Assembly: GCA_051294375.1 (NCBI GenBank)
Contig: CM119267.1
Span: 11,915,553 to 11,979,552, forward strand
From: Paraspadella gotoi
Lineage: Eukaryota > Chaetognatha
DNA length: 64,000 nt
Direction: 5' to 3'
Made by a program: the position numbers and the translations under genes. Positions within the stretch are counted from its first letter, which is position 1; every line of letters starts with the position of its first letter. Positions 11,231 through 27,322 of the stretch are shown here, in pieces. A model generated the notes under the pieces. The model was not told the origin of the DNA. It did not search any database and saw only the letters and a program-made list of their open reading frames with translations.

Positions 11231-12886
11231 ATGTCCTCGGCCTCCTTCCGTTCATCCTCAGCCAGCGCTTCCACCTTTTCACTTCTGCTCGCCGATCACT
11301 ACGAAGACAGGCTCAGGTGAGTACTAACTGGCAGTGGAATGTCCTAGAAGTCAAATCGGGGTATAAATAGTTTAAATTAACGACGCCAATTCTCTATACT
11401 ACTTTCTCACAACGTGAGGGAAAAAATCTCAAAAAAAAAAAAAGACCAAAAAAAGAATCAAATTCCTTTTTACAAAAAGGTAACCAAAACGAGTGGTGCG
11501 TTTTAACTTTTTATGTGCATAAGCGCCTCGACGTGAGCTGCATAAGCGCAACTCGCTACCTGCAAAAAGTGCTCCCCCTTTTTCCCCATTGGCCTTGAGC
11601 AGAAATAACACGAACGGAAGCATTTTTTCCATTTTTTTCCTTCACCATTTTTTCTTCTTTTTTCTCTTCGTTTCTTGTTTTTTTTTTTTTTTTTTGAGAA
11701 TCGATTAGCGAAGAAATTTTGAATGTTTTTGAAAGTCGTTTAAAGACAGGCAAAGTTTCGCGAAAACTGCGCTGTGTTTCTGATATCTCTGGATATTTTC
11801 CCCCCATATTTTCTTCTTTACTATCCCACATGTAATTTTTAGCCTTTTAGATATGCTTTTCAAAGCATCCATTAAATGAATTCGATTTCACCTCCGCATT
11901 AAACCATCCCCCAACCCTCCTAACTCTTTTACCAGACGCGAACGACCCACCCTCCTCCTCCCTTCCACCTTCTGGCGTCTCTTCGGCTTCTGGATCCTCG
12001 CCTCGATCCTCTTCGTCATCGGCGTCGTCGTCGTCGAAACGATCGTCGAGTTTCACCCGCAGATCGCCGAGGTCTTTGCCTCCTTCTCCAAGACCCATTT
12101 GGGGTTGGGTACCGAAGGATTGGGGACCAGGGACTTTGGGATCGACTGAGAGGCTCCGTCCGGGTTTTCGCCTCAAGTCTGGTTTTCTTTCTCCACGTCG
12201 CGTTGTTGAGGAGACGCTTATCTCGAATCCGCCCCAACGCCGTCGTCCGCGTCTTGGTCCGCGATCCGCCCGTCTTCCGTCGGCTCTCGTCTCGAATCCG
12301 CCATGTTGGAATCGTCGTTGGTGGCGCTCTGCTTTATGTTCGCGATCATCGCGTTTTTCTTCGCACTTCATAAGTAAACTTTGTTTTCACCCTTTGTTTT
12401 AGTTTTTATGTTGTTATGTTTATGTTTTTAGTTCTTATGTTTTTATTACATTTTTACCTATTCTTGTTTCGTTTTGGTCTTATCTCTATATCTTCCTTGC
12501 GTTTTTTTTTGGGGGGGGAGAGGGCAGAAGGAAGATAGAAAGTTCCTTCTTGCGTCGACATTCTTTTACCTTAATCCTATCCTTTCCTTCCCTTTCCACT
12601 CCCTTTCCACCCCCGCCTCCTATGTTTCCCCTCCCCCTTTCTTCTTTCCAAAAGAATGAGCAATCAGGAAGAGGCTTTCGACTACGACAACGACAAAAAC
12701 TTGGACCGCAGCGAATCGAAGCAGGACCTTTGCGAGTGGGACTACGCCCAGCAGGAGTTCGAAGACGCTTGCGACGCCGTCGTCCCGTCCGCCGCCGCCG
12801 CCTCCGTTTCTGCGCCACATCGATTCGACGATGATGAGGAAGACGACGACGAAGACGACGTCAGCGATAGCGACCATCTCGTTTGA
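11231..12886 (+). CDS. Two-pass membrane protein with acidic C-terminus, four exons
   Basis: Exons 11231-11316, 11936-12108, 12211-12373 and 12655-12886 join in phase to give 217 residues. The N-terminus is Ser/Ala-rich (MSSASFRSSSASASTFSLLL). Exon 2 holds a membrane segment (FWILASILFVIGVVVVETIV). Exon 3 begins with a Ser/Pro-rich linker and ends in a second segment (SSLVALCFMFAIIAFFFAL). Exon 4 is cytosolic-looking, with Tyr/Asp/Glu stretches and an Asp/Glu run before the stop (DSDHLV). Donors are GTGAGT, GTACCG and GTAAAC. The 102-base second intron is the least certain: it was chosen because it removes an in-frame TGA and restores the frame that opens the second membrane segment. An in-frame ATG at 11132 could lengthen the N-terminus. 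I do not recognise the family. Confidence 0.55.
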
Positions 12887-13265
12887 GAGGAGGCTCGTTC
12901 GTCTGGCTTTGTATTTCGTATATTTTACATAAAAAAGAGAAGACCGCATGCCGAAAAAACTCGTAAACGCTTTTCCCCTTTCGATTTTATATCCCCCTCG
13001 CCAAGCATTGCCAAGCTTCGTCCGTTCTTCCACTTTTTTTCTTCGAGCGTAAAAAATGCATAAACGTTAAAAAAAAAAAATTACCGCGATCGACCTGAAC
13101 GTTTCCTTCCTCTCGCCTCCTTGTAAAGAAACAACCTTGAGAATACGTAATATAAACCGATTTGAAAACTAAACTATTACGGAAACAACCAAAGACTTGC
13201 CAAAACCCACTTGAAAAAAAAATTACTCCTTTGACTACAAAGAACCTCGTAAAAAAACCTTGGAG

Positions 13266-14903
13266 ATGATGATGATGAACAGTTTGGAGCGGGAAAAGTC
13301 CCTGCAGGTGGAGCTGCAGGGTGGAATGAGATGCGTCAAGTATTCGGTCCTAGTCTTCAACCTCATCTTCTTCATTTCCGGTTTGGCGCTGATTATCACA
13401 GGCGCCGTCATTCAAACGCGATTTAGAGAGTACGCCAGGTGATTACAGAGTGAGGCAACTGGTGATTCCGGTGATTATGGTGTGAATCGCGTCCGTTGAA
13501 TAAGATTGAAGCTTGTAAAACCAGAGTGAGGCTGTCGAATAATAGAATATTGAAGAGGTAGTGATTTGTTGTTGTTGGTGGAAAGATCGTCACCAAGTTG
13601 AGGCATGTCGCCTGATGTGTTGTTGGCGGAAAGTGCATCGCCAGGTTGAGGCATGTCGCCTGAAAGTGTTGTTGTTGCTGTTGTGTTCGAAAGTCGGGCT
13701 CACCAATGGAAGAGTTTAATCAATGAACAAACTGTATTTGTTCTCATGTTCATTCGTTTCCCCTTAGTCTGATCGGTTCGGACCTGCCCCTCTCCTCTCC
13801 CGCCTACCTCCTCATCGGCGTGGGCATTGTCGTCTTCATCGTGGGCTCGCTCGGCGTCGCCGGCGCCTTCCGCGAATCTTTCTGCCTCCTCCTCGTCTAC
13901 ACCGTCCTGCTGGGCCTCGTCTTCGTCCTTGAGATCAGCGTCGGCATCGCAGCCTACACCATGAGACAGGCCATCGGTGAGCTTGAAATGGTATGGGTAT
14001 GGGTATGGGTAGCCACTCAATGGGGTGAGTCTAAAATTTTGAGTGAGTACAGGCTCAAACGAAAATTTATACATTTTTAAATATACTTTGAATGAACAAA
14101 ATATTTCTATACCCTAGAAATTAATTTTGTAATATTTATTTTTAGATAGGAAAAGCCAAAAAAGTTTTTTTTAATTTTAAGATCATTCAGATAGCTCATA
14201 AAAAGTTGTCTACACAAAGTATAATTCTTTTTTAAATATTTTTATGACTTTCGATTTCGTTGTTTTTTGGGAATTAGTGATGAACAATGATGAAGACTCG
14301 TTATCGTCGTCTTTATCTACGTCGTCGTCGTGTCATCGCCTTTCTAACTCCCACCTCCCTTTTCCCTTTGCTCGCTCTCCTCCCTCCCCCACTTCCACCA
14401 CACTAATCAGGCGCCATCGTGCGGGAGGGTCTAATGGCATCGCTGGCCAACTACCGAGACCACGACGCCACTCAGCGAGCATGGGATTATTTTCAGCGCG
14501 AGTTTCGTTGCTGCGGCGTCGACAACTACACTGATTGGAAGAATAATTACATGGTTAGATTGGGCGGCCAGGGCTGGGGCGGCTGGGGCGTCCGGGCAGT
14601 GTCCGACGGGTGGAAGAGTCATTACTCGTGATCGCTGATTGAGGAGCCCGGTTTTTTTTTTTTTTTGCTGATTGCGAAACGAAAGTTGAATCAGTTTTGC
14701 GAGTTTTTTTGTTGTTTTGTTGTTTTGTTTTGATTTTTTTTGGGTGGGGGGTTTGGTTTATTTTTTTATATGTTTCTTGTTTTTTTCTTCCTTCTATTTT
14801 TTCTAGATCCTTTTAGACAAAGTTTTTGTCTTCTTATTTTTCTTTCTTCCTCTCTGTCTCTGTCTCTCTCTATTTCCAAAGACAAACGTCGATCCCAATG
14901 GAA

Positions 14904-15001
<98 letters not shown>

Positions 15002-15276
15002 CCTTCCTAAATTCGACGCTTTTTTATCTAGGATAATTCAACAATTTAAAAGATCGACCATAAAATTTTGAGTTTCCTCGATTCATCAACTCCGCTTTCG
15101 ACGCCTTTAGCGAAATCCGCTGTGCGATAGAGCTACCAATTTTTTGTTCCATTTTATATACGATATTATTTTTCTATTTCATTCAATATATTAAAATTTA
15201 AATATTAAGACGCTTTCAGAGAGAAAGAAAAATGAAGATAGAAAGAAATATGGAAATAAAAGGAGAAAAATAACGA

Positions 15277-15308
<32 letters not shown>

Positions 15309-16411
15309 AAAGAAGAAGCAAAGAATAGGAAAAGGAAAAAATAGAGAAAGAAAGAAAGAAAGACAGAACAAAATATAAGAAAGAAAACGTGGAAAAATCG
15401 CTCATCTCTACCACAAAATTCCCCCCCCTTCCGCCTTTGCAGCATCCCAATTCCGGTCCCGGACACCTGCTGCGCAGCAGTTCAAGGGTCTGCGGCATCA
15501 AACGCTTTTACACGGCGAGCAGCATCAACCAAAAAAACCTGCTGCCTCGCGGTCCTTCAAAGCGGCGATTCCAGGTTTGGAGCGTGATTGGGGGGGCGGC
15601 GGGTTGGCAGTGGGGGGGAGGACGGAGGATTCGAGTAAGTGACTGATGAACGCGTCGTCGATGGATGAAAAACAAAGAACTGTAATTCCAATGTGTTGCG
15701 CGCCAGTGACTTTATTTTTACATGTATTTCCCTTTGATTACATGAATGACATAACTAAAAATTTTTTTTTGCCCATGTATTTATGACATGCACTGCATCA
15801 AAATTCTCTATCTTTATAGTTTTAGGAGTTACTGAAGGCGACGCTAGAAGTCGCCTTAGATTGTGAGTTTTTTTTCTGTTTTTAACAAATGATATGCAAT
15901 TATAGTGCATTTTAAAACAACCGACATCCAGACATGACGCGAACCGAGACCGACCGAAAAGTAGACTTATCGAGTTGCTCCGCGAGTACTCGCGGCGCAA
16001 CTAAAATGAGGGAAAAAAAGGACCGTTGACAAATGAACAAACGATGGCGAGATAAAGATCGAGAGGTTGATTAATGAATGGAGAACGGAAACGATAAGTT
16101 TGCGCGATATGACTGAATGAGGGAATGAATGATAAGGGGTTATATTATAATGATCGAATTAATGAATAACTACATAACATGATACATAATTTATTAATTA
16201 TTTTCCATTATCTTTTTTCAGTCTAACGTTATTGCCATGGCGACGACGGGTACGCTTGTGGCCGTTCTGCAGGTGACAATATTCATTGCTTCATTTTGAC
16301 AAGAAAAGTAGCCAGGTTATTCGCTAATTACATATTTTCTAACAGGTGCTGGTCATCTGCTTCGCTTCCGTACTCTGTCGCTCATTGATGCACGACTACG
16401 AGATGGTGTAA
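13266..16411 (+). CDS. Tetraspanin, six exons
   Basis: Exons 13266-13438, 13768-13976, 14411-14553, 15443-15574, 16222-16272 and 16346-16411 give 257 residues. The first membrane segment is in exon 1 (VLVFNLIFFISGLALIITGA); exon 2 holds two more (IGVGIVVFIVGSLGVAGAF and LLLVYTVLLGLVFVLEI). Exon 3 carries the diagnostic extracellular CCG in RCCGVDNYTDW, and exons 5-6 form the fourth segment, ending HDYEMV. This is the classic four-pass layout. The oddity is exon 4: the frame that splices in phase with both neighbours lacks the expected second Cys motif, while another frame of the same exon reads IPVPDTCC, the usual P-x-S/T-CC motif, and a later TCCLAV. A missed microexon, base errors or a non-standard junction may explain this. 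A GTAAGT donor at 15635 is an alternative end for exon 4. The family call is firm; exon 4 is not. Confidence 0.85.
13559..13712 (-). mobile_element. Fragment of CsRn1-like LTR element (PBS and leader)
   Basis: On the minus strand, CATTGGTGAGCCCGAC (primer-binding-like site at 13705-13693) is followed by the same ~45-bp doubled leader as in the element at 38284-38939, reading MPQPGDALSA and MPQLGDDLST. Only a few LTR-like bases (CTCTTCCA) precede the site and no full LTR is visible. It lies in tetraspanin intron 1. Confidence 0.75.
14085..14250 (-). repeat. Dispersed ~590-bp repeat, copy E (fragment)
   Basis: Reverse-complement match to the central and 3' blocks of the family, including AAAAAGTTGTCTACACAAAG and ATAGGAAAAGCC. 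It sits in tetraspanin intron 2. Confidence 0.65.
14907..15000. repeat. (CT)n microsatellite
   Basis: Two CT runs separated by a single extra C, in tetraspanin intron 3. Ser-Leu frames across it are artefacts. Confidence 0.95.
15215..15385. repeat. (GAAA)n-rich purine stretch
   Basis: Plus-strand GAAA/GAAAA runs, pure at about 15275-15310, just upstream of tetraspanin exon 4. The Phe/Ser/Leu-rich minus frames here are shadows. Confidence 0.8.
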
Positions 16412-20101
<3,690 letters not shown>

Positions 20102-21621
20102 AAGAAAGGGTCAAAAGTGGAAAGCGGCTATGAATAATTTTCGAGCGTTGCAACATTGCCGGGGATACTGACAGGATTTTCAATGCAAAGGGTAATCTAA
20201 GTTATGTGAAATAAAAATATTGCAAGAAGAAAGATGAGAATACTTGAGGCTAAGGATAAAAAAATTGGTATAATTGGTTACAATTAAAAATAAAAGCAGA
20301 TGACGCAAAATGATGCTTGATGGAATATCAATATAGTAAAAAATAATTAAAGAAGAAAAGTAGTATTTGTTCGCAAGTAAAATTAGATAGGGGAGGAAAA
20401 CTATATTGCATTCATTTGCTAAAAATCAAAAAACTAAAATCTCACACAAAAGAAAAATCTTGCGAAGAAAATCCCCGCAAGAACGTCAATATTGTTCCAA
20501 ACGAAGATTTTTTTTCTTTAATATGTCGGATTACGTCTATGACGGACGTCAACGCACGAGTGACATCGAAAAAGGCGCGAAATCCGCGCCGCGCCGTCGA
20601 CGACGCACAAACAACGGCGCGCTTCGTCCGCGGATGGGTGACGTCGCGGTCCGATGCGTATCCTTGGCTGTGGCCATCTTGGCGGAACCCTTACCAACGA
20701 GAGAGAGAGAGAGAGAGAGAGGGGGGGAGAGAGAGAGATGGGTTGTGGTGGAGATAAAACAAAGTCAAAATCCTCAATACGTACATTTAGGTCCAAGAAA
20801 TATATATAAATTATATATGGTCCTCAATTACTTAATCACGATATTTTTTGAAACAGATTAAACAGAATTTTAGTAAACTCATAGCAAAAAATGTTATTTT
20901 AATAGAAAGATTACAAATACAACTTCTTCAAAAACCTCTAAATTTTCAAAAAAATGAAAAATACTTCCGCGAGATACTTGACTGAAACTTTAGCAATTCT
21001 TTTTTTAGCCAACCACTCTCTCAAATCTGTTTGACAGCCATCTCATGTCAAAGTGGGGCTTTTTCATCGGCCACCCGCTATTGCCACTTCAGAAGTCTTT
21101 GGAACGGATCTTTTTCCGTGCACTTTCAACCATCGTGACCGAAACTAAGAAACCAGCAAGATTTCTCTTTTTGTGCGTACGAATTTCGAATCATTATCAT
21201 CATAGTTTTCTCTTAGCAACTCTCGATGTATTTACCGTTTAAATAAAAACTGGGAAGGAAACAAAGAGAAGCGATAATTAAACCTACTATTCCCTCGAAC
21301 AAACAATATTTTTTTGTTTAATTCTCTCTCTTTTTCTCTCACTTAAAGCGTCGCGAAAATGCTCGCACCAATTTTCTCTTTTGTCCCTTTTTCTTTCTTT
21401 TTCCTCACTTCTTTTTCTGTTTCTCCTTTTTTCCTCCGCGTCGCTTTTCTCGCGGAGGCAATCGGCGAAGCGATTTGAAAATCGAGGAAAAACACGCATC
21501 GATCGATCGGAATAAATGAAATGGGCGAGAAAAAATGGAGGAAAGGGGGAGGAGAAAAAGGGAGGAAAAAGAACCAAACAAAAAACAAAAAATAGTTTCG
21601 TTTCTCTGTTTCCACTCCCAT

Positions 21622-21622
21622 T

Positions 21623-21712
<90 letters not shown>
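21622..21712. repeat. (CT)n microsatellite
   Basis: About 90 bases of CT with one extra C near its left end. Confidence 0.96.
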
Positions 21713-21714
<2 letters not shown>

Positions 21715-22750
21715 GGAGCAATCGGTCGATTAAAGATTTTTCTCATTTCTTAAAAAAAAATTAAAACTTTTTTTCGGGTGGCGATCACGCCGTGGTAAAC
21801 CCAACCCCCTCACACATCATCCCCCCACCAGCAAATCTCCCTACCCTTGGTTTCCAAACCCCACAACGGTAACTATGGTGCACGCCATGGTGAAATCGAA
21901 TTAACCCTCGGCGCGGAAATAAGTTGGAAGGCGAAAAACTTGATCGACGAGGGTGACCCACAACCAAAGTCAAAATTTAAGTCCGCACCCAAGGGATCTA
22001 CCACCTTACCACCCACCTTTTTCTACCGTCCCTACCTCCCGCGACCACTATTTCAACACCTCTTCAATATATCTTTTTGTTTACGTTTGTGTGTGTGTGT
22101 TTTTCGACGAAAAATCTTCGCCATCTGGATTTTTATTTTTTTAAGTTCGAGTCGGCAACGGAATAAACAATTAAGATCAGAGCGAAACAATGGAATTCAA
22201 GGAAATGAGTGATGAGGGCAGGTTTGGGTCCGAGCCTCTTTGTCTCCCTACCTTTATATTCGCGCTATCGATTAAGATTTGGGATTTGGTGCTAACCTAC
22301 GAACTCAATCTCTGCCTCACCCCCCGACCCCCCCTCCCAACCCCCTCTTTCTCCCCATTTCTGCTCCGTTTTTTGATTTAAGATTTGTTTGCGGTTTTAT
22401 TCTTGAGTCACCCCCGGCTCGTCGAGTTAGCACCGGGGAGACGGCCATATATCACCTCGCGTTTGAAAAAAGGAATTTTGAAAAAACTGAGGATTTTGAG
22501 AGAAATTTTCATTTGTCTTTTTCGTCGAGGTTTGTGGGTCGCGGAAGAGGGCGAGTTGGGCTCTTCTATACGGAATCAACGCTTGGGTTTCTTCACTCTT
22601 GGGTGATTCAGATTTTGGGTATAAAATTGTTAAGTAGGCATTCCCATTTCGGGAAAAATATAATAAAGTTGAGTTTGATTATAAATTTTGAAAGATAGAG
22701 CTTTCTAAAAAGTGAGAAACAATTAATAGTTGAAGGAATATCTTATTCAC

Positions 22751-22781
22751 AGGCAGCAGTAGGCACTGCCTACTGCTGCCT
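22751..22781. repeat. Perfect 31-bp palindrome
   Basis: Arms AGGCAGCAGTAGGCA (22751-22765) and its exact reverse complement (22767-22781) flank a single C. Part of the motif recurs just to the right (CTAGGCAG, GCAGTAGC). Confidence 0.9.
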
Positions 22782-23227
22782 ACTAGGCAGTTCGCAGTAG
22801 CAATTCGCAGTGCGGTTTCGATTTTTTGTCAGGAGCAACGACCATCGACAACTTTCCATTTCCTGCCGACGATAACGATTGCCCCCCCCCCCTTAAACAC
22901 CCCCTCCCACCCGTGTTTTTATCAGTCGATTCAATCAGTCCTCTCTCTTCCTTCAACATCCAACGACCTCTACCCAAATTGGTTTACAAACGACGAACGA
23001 ATTGGTTAGATGCTCGAGGCATCTTCCTCCCTCCCTCCAGCAATTCAGAGTCGCGGCTCCGCTTTTACAAAAATTTTAAAAACGGGATTTTTTCCCTTGT
23101 CAATGATTAATTTAATAAATGCAAATTAATTCTAGATTTAAGGCTTTTATCCGTGTTCGAGGGAAAAAAACGTTTGAAAAAAATCTTAAAACAGTTTTGA
23201 TCCCGCCTTTACTTTCTTTCAGCGCCT

Positions 23228-23230
<3 letters not shown>

Positions 23231-23291
<61 letters not shown>
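23231..23291. repeat. (CT)n microsatellite
   Basis: CT dinucleotides with one CCC interruption. Confidence 0.94.
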
Positions 23292-23297
<6 letters not shown>

Positions 23298-23501
23298 TAA
23301 TTTCTCCTCCTCGTCGCCCGGGAAACTCGGGCGTTTTTCTTTTTCCTGACTTTTTATAAAAATAAAGGAGGAAGAATAGAAGGAGGAGGGGGAATAGGAG
23401 GAGGAAGAAGAGGGCTCATCCTGGGTTAACGAGGAAGAGAGAGAAGAGAAGAGAGAGGAGGCCCCCCATCCCTTTCATATCCCCTGGCAACCTTTTTTGT
23501 A

Positions 23502-23502
<1 letters not shown>

Positions 23503-23540
<38 letters not shown>
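23503..23540. repeat. (GA)n microsatellite
   Basis: About 38 bases of GA. Confidence 0.94.
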
Positions 23541-23542
<2 letters not shown>

Positions 23543-23773
23543 AGGATAGATGCGGGGACCGACTTTTCGACCTCCTTTATTTCACTCCCTTCAGACATTT
23601 TTTTCCTTCATTCTTTTTTTTCTTCTGGCGATTCGGTACCATGATGAATTTCGGATGCCCCAAAAGCGACTAACGAAACAGAGAGTAAAGATAAGAGTAT
23701 GGGTAAAATTAGGCTTGAGGAGCCACAAATTAAAAGAATACAGTTTGAGTCCAGGCTCTAGCCATTAAGATGT

Positions 23774-23896
<123 letters not shown>

Positions 23897-23990
23897 AAAG
23901 GCCGACCTCATAGACATAGTATGGGGTCTTATTCATCGTAATACGTCGGACGTTCGCAGAGACCCCGGCCCTGCTGAAGCGAAAGACAGA

Positions 23991-24030
<40 letters not shown>
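23991..24030. repeat. (GAC)n trinucleotide repeat
   Basis: About thirteen GAC units; reads poly-Asp on the plus strand and poly-Val on the minus strand. Confidence 0.94.
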
Positions 24031-24031
<1 letters not shown>

Positions 24032-25349
24032 TGACTCCGATGACGATAATATCGCCGGCCTCGAAAAATTGTTTCATATTTTCTAGTCATCCGACTCTCG
24101 TTTCGAGAGACGGAGCCTCGTGTCTGCTGAAGAGACGCGTCCTCGACGACGCAACGAGAGAGACAGAGAGGGAGGGAGATGGGGCCCCATTGTAATCATA
24201 AGAGCGAAGGGAGATGAGTCGTCGAAAAAATGATAAAAAGATGAAAGGTGACGGAGAATTGTTTTTTCTTCTTTTTTTCGGTTCCATTGTCATCCCGTCG
24301 TCATAATTGGTTTTGTGGCTTTTTGTTTCATTTTTTATTATTGTTTTTTAGTTGTTTTTTTCGAGATATCGATCCTCATTTTGAAAGGAGATAGAAAAAA
24401 GGTTTTTGTTGCGCTCAAGATCAGAATAGAAGAGAACGAAAATGCTGTGGTTTGTGTCAAATTGAGAATTGAGAAATCACTGTCTTTTGTACTTTTCTAC
24501 ATTTTTGTTTTTAATTTTTAAATCTTACCACATTTTTTAATTGACATAGGTCATAATTAAATTTTGTTAAAAAAGATCAATTTTTTTAATAACAAATGCA
24601 AAATATCCAGTTTGTATGTTACTTCTCAAATATATTTAAGACAAGATTTGAATTCGTAATCCTCCCACCCAGATATATAGTTTTTAAATTAACTTATAAC
24701 GATTACGAGTGACAACGGCCGCCGACGAGGAAAACAAAACCCTGATCCCTATGGAAACGGTCAATAGACAGTCCATTTCCCGGTAGGGGGAACTGCTCAT
24801 CTCACAGTATTCCCCTATTTTACTTCCCCCCATGATCTCCGATGCTGACGCGCTCGCTGCCGCCCCAAGCGATCCCGGCGTCCAAATTGTCCATGGCAAC
24901 GACGGAGCGTCTAAGCGACGTGATTGCAAACACTTCCGCGTCGACGGGGTCGACCGTCCGACCGGGGGGTGTTGACGAAAGACTCGAGACCTGGAGTCGG
25001 GACAAGTTCATTCGATATCGCTTGGTAACCGGAGAGAGGGAAGAGTGAAGAATCTTAATTGTCGGAACAAGTTTGAGAGAGTGAGTGAAATTGACTCATC
25101 GCTGGAGAAGCGTGTCGTACTTTTTTGTCATTTTTGTCAATCTTTTGAAATATAGATAAGAGCTATTCTATATAATATTAATCATAAAATAGAACTATTA
25201 TCGAAAATTTTGTCATTATTTGCTCAATTATGAACCCTTACCGAGGTTCTAATTTTTTGTTATAGGGCTAGAACAGTATTGAAGTTTCCTTTTTTTATTT
25301 TCCTTCCTTTTCAATCCTGAAACGTGTCGAGGGATGGAAACGAGAGCGA

Positions 25350-25437
25350 CGTCGACGACGACGACGATGATGACGACGACGACGACGGAAAAGTCACCGT
25401 TGAATGAGGACGGATTTTGCGACGACGACGAAGACGA

Positions 25438-25487
<50 letters not shown>

Positions 25488-25531
25488 TCGGAGGTGACAG
25501 GGAACGAGGATGAAGTTGTCACTGAGAACTA

Positions 25532-25581
<50 letters not shown>
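25350..25581. repeat. (GAC)n/(GGCGAC)n complex
   Basis: Four blocks: GAC/GAT at 25350-25386, GACGAA/GAC at 25419-25440, a regular GGCGAC hexamer array at about 25440-25485, and GAC/GGC at 25532-25581. In one plus frame the last block reads an Asp run followed by an open non-repetitive tail ending at 25715. It may be part of an acidic coding exon, but this is not shown. Confidence 0.85.
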
Positions 25582-25582
<1 letters not shown>

Positions 25583-27027
25583 GGACTTCGAACTGCGATC
25601 TCTCCGCCGATTCTTCGAACTCGCGATGGATAAAACAAAAAAATGGGGAACTCGCGACGCATTCCTGCATTCGCATCCCGGACGACACACTGCGAGCATC
25701 CCCACGCTCAACTGACAATTTCTCTGCCTCGCGATATTTTTTCTCCGTCTCTATCTCTCTTTTCCGTCGCCTTGGATACGACGCCTAGTTTTCTTCTAAC
25801 TTGTCACTTATTTGAAACGACACTTTAAAAAAAACATTTAAGAATAAATGAAAATTAGTCACGAAAATTAGTTCGAAAAGTGAACTTTTATCGTCTTTGG
25901 CCTCTTCGTCTTCATTATCGCCTGGAACGCAGCGGGACGGATACCTCGGTTGTCATGGATACGACGGGTAAGTTTTTAGCTTTTTTTAAAAAATAGATTC
26001 GGTACACCGATCGATAATCGACTGTATTTAATAGCAGTTAATATGCAGATTTTAGTTTGCAATCTACTTTTGTAGTGCCATATTGCTTGATTTAACTTGA
26101 TTGGGATAAGTAAGTTCGTTAAAAAGGTGGAATAAGTCAGGAGATTTTAAAAAAATATATATTCTTTCAAACATTGTAAAATCTATACTTTTTTAAATAT
26201 TTCATTTAATTTCAATACTTTTTTATTTTTCAAGTATAATAATAAAAAAATTTTGGACAAATAATTGGCTTCAGTTATAACAAACAGACGTTGTCTAAAG
26301 TTAAAAATACAATTAATTTTAACAAAAAAAATAAATAAAAAAACTCATACTAAAACAAAAATAAAATATATAATTTTTTTCAATGCTGTGGAAAACAAAG
26401 AAATCATTGATATATCTGAATCACGATGCTAATCTTCCTAATCGATCTCATTACTCGATTGCCACGGTCGACCACGATTAGCCCGAAACAATAACAAACA
26501 ATTACCAACCGCGAAAAAAGGCGAACGCCAAATCGGTGGGAATCGTCGTCGATGTATCTTCCCCGCCTTAAAACGCCGAACAAGTGTCCGGGAGCATAAA
26601 AGCCACCGAGAATCCTGTCTTTTCTTGACTCCAGGTGGTCGTCCCTTTTGTTCGGCCCCGTCCCGTTCCGCCGCCCCATATTCGCGCGCCTTACCCGTCG
26701 TCAACGCCCTTTCCTTTGCTCGGCCTTTCTTCCGCCAGTGGCCCTTTTGTCTTCGCTCGGTACGGGATTCGGATGGAACGACGTCGGCCCAAATTATATT
26801 TCCACCATTTTCTTTCTTCTTATTAAAGTCTCTTTCTTCTCTTTCTCCCCCCCCCCTTCGTTTCCTGGAATCGGGGATTGAGGTGAAGCTAAACTGACAG
26901 GTCAGGGTAAGTTGTTTTTCATCGAGGAGGAAGCTCTTTGTCCGGGTTCAACGCCGATTCTATGGCTGACTAATATATTCATGGAGTTTGTAGCCCATTG
27001 AGGGAGAGCTTGAACTGACTGTTCTCT

Positions 27028-27045
27028 TCTCTCCTCTCTCTCTCT

Positions 27046-27111
<66 letters not shown>

Positions 27112-27237
27112 CCTCTCTTACCGACGGTGCGGTCGCCACCCACGGTTGGTGGGAAAGTCAAGCGGGTATAGGGAAGGCGAAAATAATTCCTTTTCCTCGA
27201 TCAGTTATTGTTATCTACGATCACCGAGAGCGAGAGC

Positions 27238-27270
<33 letters not shown>

Positions 27271-27322
27271 AGGAGGCGAGAGAAGAGAGAGGTAGAGCGG
27301 AGAGAGAGAGAGAGAGCGAGAG
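27028..27322. repeat. (CT)n array followed by (GA)n array
   Basis: CT runs at 27028-27118 and GA runs at 27222-27322 face each other across about 100 bases of unique sequence, so the pair is roughly an inverted repeat of simple sequence. Confidence 0.9.

Noticed and set aside
12076-12402. Open frames on both strands across exons 2-3 of the membrane protein gene
   Set aside because: They are alternative frames of the GC-rich exon; only the chosen frame has membrane segments and matching splice phases.
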